Of a DNA stretch of 15,307 nucleotides, positions 1 through 8,889 are shown one piece after another. The position numbers were made by a program, and so were the translations under genes. The stretch is from assembly GCA_900642245.1 (NCBI GenBank), contig CAAAJI010000642.1:1-15307 (forward strand), written 5' to 3'. The notes under the pieces are model-generated. The model was not told the DNA's origin. It saw only the letters and a list, made by a program, of their open reading frames with translations, and did not search any database. The stretch is from Fragilaria radians (lineage: Eukaryota > Bacillariophyta > Fragilariophyceae > Fragilariales > Fragilariaceae). Every line of letters begins with the position of its first letter. Within the stretch, counting starts at the first letter, position 1.

Positions 1-1
1 A

Positions 2-889
2 ATGCGAAAAGTATCGAATGGTGATATTTCCTTAGCTGCGACAAGCTCCAGTTCTGACGGGATCTGGGAGGCATGGAATCAAGAAAAGCAAGAGCAGCGA
101 TCACGATTCTCTCAAAGCCCTATTGTTGAAAATCTCTTTTTATCTTGTACACTAGACGATTTCTGGTTCAAATTCTTATCGGATGATGCACCCCATTCCA
201 TTATGGCCTATCAAGAAAAACATATGGGAGATTCACAAATCGTAACGACCAAGTGGAATACCACCATGGATAATGCAACCATGAACCGAAGCATAACATT
301 TTCTCACCCTATTAAGAATGCATTGGGAGTCGGACCAACATCCACGATGGCAACACGAAGTCAAACACTAAGTCGATTTGGAGACGTGGGACTTTGTTTA
401 CTTTCCCGAACGACGGTTGTCGGAATCCCTGCTGCCGATACGTTTCATGTTGAAGAATGTTGGTTTGTCGAACAAGCCTCTAGTCATGAAATACATCTTA
501 CAGTCCTACCTGAAATTGTTTTTGTCAAACGAACCATGTTCAAAAGGATGATTGAATCATCCACGAAAAGTGAAATACTGATTTGGTATAAGGGATATGT
601 TGCCATGTTGTTGGAAAAGACTCAACTGCAGAGTAAGAGAAACACGATTACTCCTATTCCAGAGGAGGTTAAGAAACCGAATCGTTATGATCCATTTCAA
701 AATGCGGGAATTATCATCGCCATTGTGTTTTTGTTTCTTGCTCTAATCGGACAGAGTTGTATTCTATCATTTCAGTTTCGACAATTTCAATTACAACTCG
801 ATAGAATTCAAGATCAACAAACTCTCCTGCTACAACATATAACCAAAGAAAAGTCTAATGGAACCGAAGTGAAACTGTATAAACTGTAA
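2..889 (+). CDS. VASt-domain membrane-anchored protein, C-terminal part (5' end outside window)
   Basis: This is probably a lipid/sterol-transfer protein of the GRAM-VASt type (GRAMD1/Aster in animals, Lam/Ysp in yeast, VAD1 in plants), which works at ER contact sites with other membranes. Residues about 39-205 read as a VASt (StAR-like) domain: an opening ENLFLSCTLDDFWFKFLSDD, a central RSITFSHPIKNALGVGP, and then VGIPAADTFHVEECWFVEQ, matching the domain's order of conserved blocks. A basic, proline-containing linker leads to one hydrophobic segment at about 235-257. A Q-rich, possibly coiled-coil tail ends in TAA at 887-889. The family usually carries a GRAM domain before VASt; none is visible, and the first ATG lies one base from the window edge, so the true start is most likely upstream. 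Seen: one open frame with domain and membrane segment. Known: family architecture. Inferred: lipid transport. Confidence 0.75.
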   Translation: MRKVSNGDISLAATSSSSDGIWEAWNQEKQEQRSRFSQSPIVENLFLSCTLDDFWFKFLSDDAPHSIMAYQEKHMGDSQIVTTKWNTTMDNATMNRSITFSHPIKNALGVGPTSTMATRSQTLSRFGDVGLCLLSRTTVVGIPAADTFHVEECWFVEQASSHEIHLTVLPEIVFVKRTMFKRMIESSTKSEILIWYKGYVAMLLEKTQLQSKRNTITPIPEEVKKPNRYDPFQNAGIIIAIVFLFLALIGQSCILSFQFRQFQLQLDRIQDQQTLLLQHITKEKSNGTEVKLYKL

Positions 890-1419
890 GTGACAATGCA
901 TAGTATCCAAACAGTGAAAGAAATCTTTTGGAAGTAAGGAGCATGCCCTGAAAGCAATGTAAGACAGATATTGATAATTAGCTTAGAATAATAACATATA
1001 TATACTTTTCATCTTTTTTCTTGATGACTAACAATAGATTGATTGTTGTCAAATATCAAAATGAGTAAAATCAGGTGGCTGATAAGGCATTGGAAGTCAT
1101 GATCTCGATATTTGATCTCAATATATTTGCTCGAAATTAAATGCAGTCAAAATTGTTTGTACATTAAAACTATCAGGCAAGTTGAGATATGGCGTTGCTG
1201 GCCACATCTCAACAACTTTTGAATCACAGTCTTATTCACTTAAGCTTTGAAGAGAGAAGGCTGTTTTGTTGCATCCTAAAGATATGTGATTTGTAACAAT
1301 TGGATTTAATAATTCGATATCTTTTCCCTAAAAATTTTCCTTAAGAGTAGCATTAGAATATCATATCTTCTTATCGAAGTTAAAAAGTTTAGATCGAAAT
1401 ATACTTTTGACGGTGTATT
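890..1419. other. Non-coding stretch downstream of the VASt gene
   Basis: AT-rich sequence with no supportable gene. It should hold the 3' UTR of the VASt gene. The only structure I see is a strong hairpin at 1181-1213, listed separately, followed at 1217-1230 by a 14-base word that recurs at 2201-2214. Confidence 0.5.
1181..1213. repeat. Hairpin-forming inverted repeat, 13-bp stem and 7-nt loop
   Basis: The left arm GTTGAGATATGGC (1181-1193) and right arm GCCACATCTCAAC (1201-1213) are reverse complements at 12 of 13 positions, separated by GTTGCTG. The single mismatch is A against C. It lies about 290 bases past the VASt stop codon, so it could be a transcript 3' structure, a remnant of a small inverted-repeat element, or chance. 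No function can be assigned from sequence alone. Confidence 0.6.
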
Positions 1420-1900
1420 GCTTACTTGGCGAAGGGGACAAAGAAGTGTTGTAAGATATTTTTGGATGAAAAGATGTCACCAAATAAAATTAAGGCGTTG
1501 ATTGAAATGTTTGCAGATTGCTTTATTGAATTCACCTCTTTAGATGAATTCATCAATCTTTACACCAACATGTATTCTTCATAGGGGATATATTTCAGGA
1601 TAACTTACGAATGTTTTTGGTATCAATGGATGTATCACGATTTTTGGCGTTACTTTTGAGAAAGTCATTCTGCTTTAAAGAGGAAGATATCCTTGGCAAC
1701 AGAGTAGCTAGAATATTTTGCTATCTACAATTCATCAGATTTGCACCAGAGTTTCAGGATTGATCTTAATCTTCAGCAAGATATTATGTGAACTTCAAAA
1801 GTGACTTACTAAGACAAATTTAACTTTGTTCGATCTAAAACAAATCATAATGAAGCCATCTTCCAATGATGTTGATATGAGGCAATTGATAAGAAATCAA
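1420..1900 (+). pseudogene. Degenerate Ty1/copia retrotransposon fragment (end of RT and RNase H region)
   Basis: No intact frame exists, but copia pol motifs occur in the right order across three frames. LTWRRGQRSVVRYFWMK (1421 on) resembles the HW..AKRVLRYLKGT block. LYTNMYSS-stop-G (near 1555-1590) sits where the YTDADWAGD block is expected. SG-stop-LTNVFGINGC (1595 on) resembles the SGYxFxxNG strand. ESHSALKRKISLATE (stop) LEYFAIYN (to about 1730) resembles WKSxxQKTISLSTTEAEYxA. SK, then DKFNFVRSKTN (1813-1845), fits the SKHIDIxxHFIR helix. Spacing is close to the family except for some 50 missing bases after EAEY. Each block alone would be weak; the ordered set is the evidence. Copia elements replicate through an RNA intermediate, and this copy is clearly dead. 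Boundaries are approximate and no LTRs were found. Confidence 0.55.
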
Positions 1901-2204
1901 CCAATAATGCATTGATAGAGAAATGATTAAGTAGTAATTGTTGTTATTCTAACATGTTGTGGCACAACAAGCTCTAAATCCGATTTACTGCATCAAAATA
2001 CATCACACATTATCATCACACATGGTGATGAAGTTATCATATTTGTTGTCTACAAATGCATAGTAGTTAATTTACTATATTTTTGGGGTAGTCTAGCCTC
2101 ATGAAATGAAGTATGACATACAATTGATTGTAAAAAGCAAGCAAGGTGTCATGTCAAATATTCGATTCCTATACGGAACGTATGTGATAATTGAATTCAA
2201 TTTT

Positions 2205-2279
2205 GAATCACAGTGATTATGATGCGGACACAAAGAGGGAACCCCCCATATAAAAAACATTAATTCAACACTGTGATTC
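2205..2279. repeat. 11-bp perfect inverted repeat GAATCACAGTG / CACTGTGATTC
   Basis: GAATCACAGTG (2205-2215) and its exact reverse complement CACTGTGATTC (2269-2279) are 53 bases apart. A third copy of the word, in the longer form TTTTGAATCACAGT, lies at 1217-1230 and matches 2201-2214 over 14 bases. This could mark the ends of a small decayed mobile element or repeated binding sites, but the arms are short and no flanking target duplication was identified. Confidence 0.45.
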
Positions 2280-3004
2280 CGATTAAGCAAAAGTTGAATA
2301 CCACAAAGATGAAATTTCAAGACTCCAAAGTCTCAATTGGAAGAAATCTGTTCGAAATCTTCACTTAATATTATCAATGCGACATTTCAGATTTCATGGG
2401 ACTTTCACAGTCAATCATAGCTTGTATAGACAACATGGGCACTTCCCATAGTCAATTTTCTTTCCTACACATATTGTAATTAATGCTCCATGAAAAAGCA
2501 GGAATGCGATTTACATAGTAATATTGATGATCTATACATTGTTTTTTTCGGATGTCGATGAAGAGAAAGTATCTTCAAATTGGTGGAAGACAACAACGGT
2601 GATGATGTGGGTGATGTCTAATTATTTGTCAATTTGAAGATGTAATTACATGGTTTTTCACGGTAAATCTTTAAACATACAGCTAATAACATCGATACCT
2701 GCAAATTCATATATTAGGATCGAATGTTTGATTTGCATTTATCTCAGAAAGGTAGCAAAATTTGCTGTGGGCTTACATTATAAAATATTAGGCGAACTTT
2801 AAACACTGTATAATCATAATGGCTGCGGATGTTGGTTGAGAATTCACATATTGACGTTTGCAGTTTACGGGTTGATCAATTTTGTTTCGAAATTTGGTCA
2901 ATTTTGCAGATAATTCCTTAGACTTTTTTGGTTACTTTTTTTTTTATGCCTAGTACGTTCAGCTGTAACCTTATTAGGGGGGCTTGATTATGGCGCGAAC
3001 GTTG

Positions 3005-3052
3005 CATACAGGGTGACGAGTGCATGTAAAGTCCGAGCATGTGCACTGTATG
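3005..3052. repeat. Imperfect hairpin upstream of the 587-residue gene
   Basis: CATACAG (3005-3011) pairs exactly with CTGTATG (3046-3052). Inside, GTGCATG (3020-3026) can pair with CATGTGCAC (3038-3046, sharing one base with the outer arm) across a 2-nt bulge. The arms flank an 8-nt left bulge and an 11-nt loop. The structure ends 275 bases before the start codon. It may be part of a leader or promoter; the pairing is seen, the role is unknown. Confidence 0.35.
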
Positions 3053-3327
3053 GTTCCGTATTCTCTTTATGTAGATGCTCCAGACGAGCCAGCAATGTCC
3101 AAGATACACTTAGAAATCATTGTTGTGCTATAATTTTAGCTATGTTTCTGACTCTTATAACGAAAAAGGTCATCGGTCGCCTTTTGCTCCTTTCCCGCCG
3201 GGCAATTCCCTCAGCTTGATGAAACAGACAAAAACACGGTTTCTTCCTGCGCAGCGAAGGACAATAATATACACCGGGATCCAATTATCCACACTGATTT
3301 CTATTGTCTGCATCCTAGTAAGGAATC

Positions 3328-5091
3328 ATGATGGAATCCAATGAAGATAATTGCCAAGATGATGTAAAGGACGATGTCATAGATGTGGAAGAACATTCAA
3401 AACATCTTGAATCAGGTAATCAAGTGAATTCCGATAGTACCTCTGAGGCAGGAAATACCGAAAAGGATGCATTAGACGTCGAAGTCTCCAATAGTATAGA
3501 AAGCGACCAACAAGGATCAGACGACAATGACGGCCTTTCGTTTGATAGGAAGCGTGAACGTGACATAGATTCATTATCTGATGAGGAAGAACCTGCTGCA
3601 AGCCGACTACGTCAAGAGGAAGCCCCATCGAATCCAATTTCCCTTACAAAAACTGAAAAAACTTTCGAAGAGACACCTGGTCAGATTGGTCCACAAATGA
3701 ATACATTTGAAAAAGATTCAAGCGATGTATCAATTCGGCCAGGGGGTGTGGCTGGAGAAAATCCATCGTTGTTAGGTCAAGCTCATCTGACACAGAACTC
3801 TCTTAGGGAGATCCAATTTCCTCAGCTTGCGATACCTGGAATGACAGGATTACAGGATAATCCGATCCTATCGCAGCACTTACTGAATCAGCAATTCATG
3901 ATAGGAGGCCATAATCAGCTTCCTATAGGTTTTACTGGGAGTCAGGCTGCTCTGAGTCAGTTTGGTATAGTGCCCTTCAATGGGCAATTTAACAATATGG
4001 CAGGACAAGGAAATTTTACTGCCCAACCCGCACCACAAAATCAAGAAAGTGGCCAGCAGCAATCTGGTCGTCCCTTGGAACAGCAACAAGCTCCATCTGG
4101 GTCAGTGACGCAGTTATCAGGACTTCAGAATAATATGATGGGAGCAGGAATGATTCCTTCCAATATGGCGCCTGCACCAGGAAGTGCCCTTGGTCAAATG
4201 GCTTTTACGGGTGGCTTTGGAGGCCGCGGTGGTATGATGCCTGTAATGGCATTTGGAAATATGACAGGAGGCGGAATGCCCGACGCTACACTTCAACAAA
4301 TGATGCTTCAGAGAAGTGGAGCTTTGAATGAGGCTGATTCTATGAGGCAGCGCATGATGTTTGCGAGCATGGCTGGTGGACCACCGGGATTTCGCCCCAA
4401 TTTCCTTGCTGGTGCGGGAGGGAGGATCAACAACACTGGCCCAGATTTAAGGGCAATGGTTAACCTACCTGGTCAGACGCAAGGACTGACTCCTGCGATG
4501 AGCTTAGCTCTCGCGTGTGACGACGAACATCTCTCCGAGTATCAAATCCTGGTACGTAAACAATTAGAAATTTTCGAAGCAATGCCAGAAGACGTCGAAT
4601 CGAATACCCAAGGAAGAAAGAAGCAGGTTGCTCTGGGACAAGTTGGTATCCGATGCAAGCACTGTGCATCTCTTCCCCTAAGGCAAAGGGGCCGAGGAGC
4701 TGTGTACTATCCAGCCAAATTGCAAGGGGTTTATCAAGCTGCACAGAATATGGCAAGTAGCCATTTATGTGAATCCTGCCAGTGCATCAACGAAACCTTG
4801 AAGAGGGAGCTAAGGACATTGCGCGAACGCCGAGATACTGCTAGTGGGGGGAAGCAGTATTGGGCAGATGGAGCCCGCGCTCTTGGCCTTTTTGAAGCGG
4901 AAGATGGATTACGGATTAATCGAGAACAGCAAACTCAGTCTATGTCACAGTCCCTTCCAAAGCAGCAATCATTACAGCATCTTCAGGTACAACCTCAGAT
5001 GCAAGTTCAGCAACAGCAAGCTCAGCAACAGCAAGCTCAGCAGCAGCAACCACAACAGCCGCAGCAACAAAAACCACAATTTTCTGTGTAA
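3328..5091 (+). CDS. Diatom-type conserved-domain protein with Q/M/G-rich low-complexity regions
   Basis: A complete 587-residue frame, ATG 3328 to TAA 5089-5091; a second ATG follows directly. Residues 1-100 are acidic with one basic patch (DRKRERD, 73-79). Residues 150-385 are rich in Q, G, M and N. Residues about 390-530 form the only conserved-looking domain: LSEYQILVRKQLEIFEA, then a CKHC pair (Cys443, Cys446), GRGAVYYPAKLQGVYQAAQNM, HLCESCQC (His479, Cys481, Cys484, Cys486), and KQYWADGARALGLFE. The Cys/His spacing suggests a zinc-binding fold. I recall this block from many diatom proteins of unknown function, and it is my main lineage marker. The tail (535-587) is glutamine-rich. Acidic and Q-rich flanks around a possible zinc module suggest a nuclear regulator or chromatin-associated protein, but that is inference. 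No intron is needed. Confidence 0.85.
   Translation: MMESNEDNCQDDVKDDVIDVEEHSKHLESGNQVNSDSTSEAGNTEKDALDVEVSNSIESDQQGSDDNDGLSFDRKRERDIDSLSDEEEPAASRLRQEEAPSNPISLTKTEKTFEETPGQIGPQMNTFEKDSSDVSIRPGGVAGENPSLLGQAHLTQNSLREIQFPQLAIPGMTGLQDNPILSQHLLNQQFMIGGHNQLPIGFTGSQAALSQFGIVPFNGQFNNMAGQGNFTAQPAPQNQESGQQQSGRPLEQQQAPSGSVTQLSGLQNNMMGAGMIPSNMAPAPGSALGQMAFTGGFGGRGGMMPVMAFGNMTGGGMPDATLQQMMLQRSGALNEADSMRQRMMFASMAGGPPGFRPNFLAGAGGRINNTGPDLRAMVNLPGQTQGLTPAMSLALACDDEHLSEYQILVRKQLEIFEAMPEDVESNTQGRKKQVALGQVGIRCKHCASLPLRQRGRGAVYYPAKLQGVYQAAQNMASSHLCESCQCINETLKRELRTLRERRDTASGGKQYWADGARALGLFEAEDGLRINREQQTQSMSQSLPKQQSLQHLQVQPQMQVQQQQAQQQQAQQQQPQQPQQQKPQFSV
5008..5069 (+). repeat. CAG/CAA glutamine-codon repeat in the gene's 3' end
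   Basis: The 15-base unit CAGCAACAGCAAGCT occurs twice exactly (5008-5022, 5023-5037) and continues as a degenerate third copy plus further CAG/CAA codons. It encodes the QQQQA-type tail of the 587-residue protein. Such tracts commonly vary in length by replication slippage. Confidence 0.8.
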
Positions 5092-6924
5092 TTCTTCGTG
5101 CTCACTACCCTAAATTTTTGATTAGTCCTCGAGATAGTTTTGAAATCATTAAAATGCAATATCTAAACTTAGTTTCCTACACTTTTTCTAAGGCCAAACA
5201 TGTTTGTTAGTGAAAATTTGGATTCCCAAATATTGCGAATTTCCTTTCATAAAGTTAGTTTGATTTCCACAATGGGCGAAAGGTAGTCGCTTGATAGGCG
5301 AAAAATCGAAGATTGCTTTCCACATTTTGCTGAAGTGTATGCCAATAGATAGGAGGCATCATCGCGTTTCTTGTGCATAATCTTAGAATTTTTTTCACGC
5401 CATAAACATTCTTTTCGATATCTATTTGAGAAAGGGATGGAGTCTACATCCAGTGTTCACAATGCGTTATGCTACGTCTTTTTGACAACTCATAGGGGAC
5501 TGCTATTTGGTTCCTTCTCCCAATATTCAAGTTTCATTCAGTACCTACAAGACAACTCCGTAAAGCGTATCCGAAATCAGCAAAAATCTCCACTCTGTCG
5601 AATTAGACATCGTAACATAAGCATTTCCATCATATGAAAATATGAGAAAAATCTTTGCCAAGACGAAAAACGCGATTAGACATCAAGACTAAGAGTGTCA
5701 AATTTCTTACACTTCAAGGGATGCAATTGCATTCGCGAAGCTGTCGATGATTGGCTGAGGCAATATTTCATCGCCAAGTCCCCAATTTTTTCCCCCAAGC
5801 GATATATATAATTTAACTGATGGATTTATTTTGAAGTTTTCCATCATTCCTTCATTTTTTCAATGCCTTGTTTAGCGAAGGGACTCATTATATGGATTGC
5901 TCCCGCAAAAACGTGTCAATTGTAAGTTATGTGAGAGACGCAGCAATTAAATCTTTTGTTGTGAATAATTTTATTTGGGTCCGTTTCAGGGATTTCTCAA
6001 ATAAATTACATTTGTGCGTCTCAGCGATAGCCTTGACTTTGAAAATAGTGTTATGTTGGTTGTCTCGCTTTGCAACTTGTTGAAATGAAGGAATCCATTC
6101 GAATCCAAGGGATTAAAAGACTGGGTTAAGCACGATGAGAATGCAACAAAATGGTGCAAGCCGAGAGAAATTCTGCAGAATTAGGAGGATTATCAGAAGC
6201 TTAGATAAACACAATCATCAAATGGTTTATGGTTAAACGTAAATTACACCTCTCATTCAAATAAAGATTTCGTTATGGCTGGGAAATCGTCGGTTTAAAA
6301 ACCCTACCTTGATTCTGTAACCCTTTAGATCGAATTTCGGTTCGGTATGTAACGTTGACATTGTACTGATCATCTACATGTCTTTTCCAGTAAATTGGCA
6401 ATCATCTTTGCCTCATCAAAGTACGTGTTATAGCAAGATACCACTCTTCTATGCCAATTATTTGCTTAAAAAGAATGCTGGGTGACTTCAATGCTGTCAT
6501 GTTCCTTGAAAATGGCATCAACTACCAACCTTCGTATTCCAGGTGCAAACTTGTTTTACAGTAGGATACATATACAACTCACACCTTACGAAATTTTTCC
6601 TAGAATGCTTATTCCTTATTTGCCTTTATAGTGCTTCTAATGCATATGATCGCATATTCTTGTATATCCCCCATGCGAAGATAATGGTGCTTAACCTTTG
6701 GTCATGAGCATCTAGTTTGATGCGCTACAAGCCATATTTAAATTCAGTGCAGTTGCAAAGGTAAAACCTTGCATGTATTACACTATATCCCCAATTGTTG
6801 GGATTAGAATTGGATGCCATTGCGTAAATGGCATGATGCAAAGTTGACATTCTCTTTATGTACCATTACCATTACTATGGCATTAGTTTTGATGTATTTC
6901 TTTCTTTGACGTGATTATGGTAGG
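5092..6924. other. Long non-coding stretch with possible decayed gypsy sequence at its right end
   Basis: The left part should contain the 3' UTR of the 587-residue gene. An 88-codon frame at 5371-5637 lacks an ATG start and resembles nothing I know, so it is not called. At about 6440-6530 the + strand reads PIICLKRMLGDFNAVMFLENGI, which vaguely resembles the region after the aspartic protease of Ty3/gypsy elements and may belong to the remnant that follows. The rest shows nothing I can support. Confidence 0.4.
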
Positions 6925-7460
6925 TCACAATACAAAATGTGGAAGTTTCTGTCCATTTATGGCATTCTTAATCATGTTGAGGAGCATCTTTGTTCCGTAC
7001 TGACTTGGCATTGCCGATAGAAAAACGTTAGTCATAAAACCAATGATGGTTAGCTATCAACTTTCCTTTTGCCAGTTGTGCTAATGGACCTGTATGTTAG
7101 GTTTCGCTATGGCTGAAAGAATTTGTGTCTTGTATATCAGTGGAGCAGCAGTTGCGCAAAGAAATTGCAAGATTAGTAGAAACTGGTGTCCAAAAAGAAG
7201 ACTATACCACTGAATAGGCTTCCCAATTTCCAGGTAAAATGGAGCAATATCAACTATTTCTGAATTCATGAAACACTATTCATATTTGAAACGGGATCAT
7301 GATCCATCTAAGTGCTATTCATTTCATCCAACCCTTGGACGTATTGATTCATAAGCCAATCAAAACTTCCAACATCCTACGTTGTCTCTGGCATTTAAGC
7401 TATCAGATTGTGGCCGCCATTGATTGTTCAGATGGCCAAACAATGGACCCAGTATGGTGG
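6925..7460 (+). pseudogene. Degenerate Ty3/gypsy retrotransposon fragment (protease-RT linker and start of RT)
   Basis: Four blocks occur in order on the + strand in changing frames. QYKMWKFLSIYGILNHVEE plus HLCSVLT (6928-7020) resembles the linker before RT, where a DAxY block precedes a THLxxxEQxxLxxLL block. EQQLRKEIARLVETGV, then QKEDYTTE-stop-ASQF (7143-7230), resembles LKKEVxRLxxIGVLxxxxxSEWAxPTF, with a stop where Trp is expected. NGAISTISEFMKHYSYLKR (7238-7294) resembles the NGTxRxISDFRxLNxxLKR block. VAAIDCSDG (near 7410-7436) sits where the AxDLxMG catalytic-strand block should follow. The linker-to-RT distance of about 60 codons is what the family has. It is certainly inactive; no LTRs, integrase or primer-binding site were recognised, and edges are approximate. 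Confidence 0.6.
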
Positions 7461-8185
7461 TGTTGACGGGGACAAACTTCAGATTGAATCTTGGCGTTTG
7501 AAGTTGTCCTCCTTGTCCTCCTCCACCTATCGATTGTAAAGGAAGAGGAAGCAGAAATGAGATTGAAAAAGTTAATTTCTGACTCGAAGTAATTGAGCTT
7601 ACAATTTAGCACGAGTGTAGCACCAGCAACATTAGCATTTACGAAGAAATAATGTAGAAATTGGACCAGTACTTGAGGAGAAAACAGTCACTTTTGACAA
7701 TTCTTAACTCAATTTGAACTGCACTTATACTAGCTAAACCTTAAATTTGGGTACTAATGAAATAATGGAGGTGTTCAATTCATGTTAAAGATTCTAATTC
7801 GGGGCTAAAACTTTTTTTCGTAAGCCATGCTTGTTTTCCCCAACCTCGATCAGATAAGTTGTATTGTGTCGTAAAAGTAACAGTTCCCTTACATATTCAT
7901 CCAAACTTTTAAATCGGATTGTTGTCGACACTTTTCGTTGTAAGCTATATGCAGTGCACATGCCAGGAAAATTACATTGCAGCTCTTAAGAGATTTATCA
8001 AATGCATTGAAAGCAATATTTGCTCAAATATTGAAAATATAAATGGCCGTATTACCTTCAAGCAAGAAAAGATCCATCATGTCCTTAGTGGATGTATCGC
8101 ATTATCAAATGTCTAATTTATAGCTAATTTGAACGGCATCACTTATGAGCAGTATGTTATCACAGTTATTTCACGAGTATGGAAC
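7461..8185. other. Non-coding stretch between gypsy remnant and tandem duplication
   Basis: No supportable gene. The retrotransposon remnant may continue here in a form too decayed to recognise. A 65-codon frame at 7919-8116 has no ATG start and no family resemblance that I can defend. Confidence 0.4.
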
Positions 8186-8343
8186 CATAGTATTGTTGAA
8201 ATTTTGATGTCATTTTATGGATGATTTCCTTTTCTAAATTTGCAAGCTCTCATGCAAGCAAAGCATAGTATTGTTGAAATTTTTGATGTCAGTTGATCGA
8301 TGATTTACTTTTCTAAATTTTGCAAGCGCTCATGCAAGCAAAG
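8186..8343. repeat. Two-copy tandem duplication, units of 78 and 80 bp
   Basis: Unit 1 is 8186-8263 and unit 2 is 8264-8343. Both begin CATAGTATTGTTGAAATTTT and end CATGCAAGCAAAG. They differ by about five substitutions and two single-T length changes in T runs, roughly 90 percent identity. The copies are directly adjacent with no spacer. There is no reading frame. The duplication lies about 360 bases from the left end of the hAT element and is not part of it. Confidence 0.85.
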
Positions 8344-8579
8344 AATGTGTGCCAATAAGATGCCGATAAGATACGATGATTTATTTTTATTGCAAAATGG
8401 TACTACTGACTTAATTCCAAGCCCCGTTTCATGAGGATGACATCCCTTGCTAAGTCAAAGGAAAAGAATCGTCGATTTAGGCCAATATTTTATTTTACTT
8501 GAATATAAGTTGCAAAAACTAGGTTGCTTTTCCTTTTTGTAACTTTTTCCCCTCTGTTGCTGATTTACTCAGATGTAAC
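8344..8579. other. Short non-coding stretch beyond the 3' end of the interrupted - strand frame
   Basis: AT-rich sequence between the tandem duplication and the stop codon of the interrupted - strand frame. It may hold that gene's 3' UTR. No motif stands out. Confidence 0.4.
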
Positions 8580-8702
8580 CTAAGGACCTACATTTTTTCC
8601 CCAGGAAAAATGCACTTGCGTTTCATGACAGTCGACATTCATTCGTGGCCTCGCTTCATGGTTTGCATCTGATGACTTTCTTTTGCTCTGGGCACCTGCA
8701 AC
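8580..8702 (-). pseudogene. 3' part of a reading frame split by the hAT insertion
   Basis: Read on the - strand, the codons left of the hAT element continue the frame that enters it from the right (10703-10966), once the element and one copy of the 8-bp duplication are left out. The frame then runs about 37 more codons, with a basic stretch (AQSKRKSSDANHEARPR), to TAG at 8580-8582. With the right-hand part it would give about 128 residues from the ATG at 10966. An open continuation of this length is suggestive, not proof, of a real host gene. Confidence 0.4.
8695..8702. repeat. hAT target-site duplication, left copy (CCTGCAAC)
   Basis: The eight bases directly left of the terminal inverted repeat are CCTGCAAC, identical to the eight bases directly right of the other terminus (10695-10702). 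Eight-base target duplications are the rule for hAT transposons, so this fixes the element's ends. Confidence 0.95.
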
Positions 8703-8726
8703 CAGGCATTCCGAAATAACAATTCC
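8703..8726. repeat. hAT terminal inverted repeat, left
   Basis: Begins CAGGCATTCCGAA and ends CAATTCC. Compared with the reverse complement of the right terminus it matches at 21 of 24 positions, differing at positions 14, 15 and 18. Confidence 0.93.
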
Positions 8727-8889
8727 TTATTTATTCCTCACATCACATGACATAGAATAACTTATTCATGCCGGGACAGAGATCAAAAGGAATTATTCCC
8801 TACTGGAAACTGACAGGAATAAATAATTCAGGAATAATTCGTGATTTACTGTTCCATTTTGTAAAAATTGCTAAGTTGTTTATTATCTA

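Larger units (their letters stand above)
1901..3327. other. Long non-coding stretch upstream of the 587-residue gene
   Basis: No gene can be supported here; open frames are short and match nothing I recognise. Visible structure is an 11-bp inverted repeat (2205-2215 with 2269-2279), a 7-bp-stem hairpin (2013-2031), a T-tract near 2936-2945, and an imperfect hairpin at 3005-3052. The last 200 bases or so are somewhat less AT-rich and should contain the promoter and 5' leader of the downstream gene, but I see no convincing core promoter element. Confidence 0.5.

Noticed and set aside
1474..1763. Two small + strand ATG frames (36 and 50 codons) considered as small genes.
   Set aside because: Both overlap the colinear copia motifs in other frames and do not themselves show a domain.
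2013..2031. TCATCAC/GTGATGA hairpin with a 7-bp stem.
   Set aside because: Too short to separate from chance in AT-rich DNA; mentioned only in the intergenic description.
4460..4756. A 98-codon - strand frame within the 587-residue gene.
   Set aside because: It is antisense to the conserved domain of a well-supported + strand gene.
5371..5637. An 88-codon + strand frame with a TTG start.
   Set aside because: No ATG at its start, no recognisable domain and AT-rich random-looking composition; a chance frame is likelier.
6472..6530. MLGDFNAVMFLENGI read as an APE-type LINE endonuclease motif (LGDFNAV).
   Set aside because: The match is a single short motif with no other endonuclease block around it. 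A degenerate gypsy region follows, into which it may fit as post-protease sequence, so no separate LINE is called.
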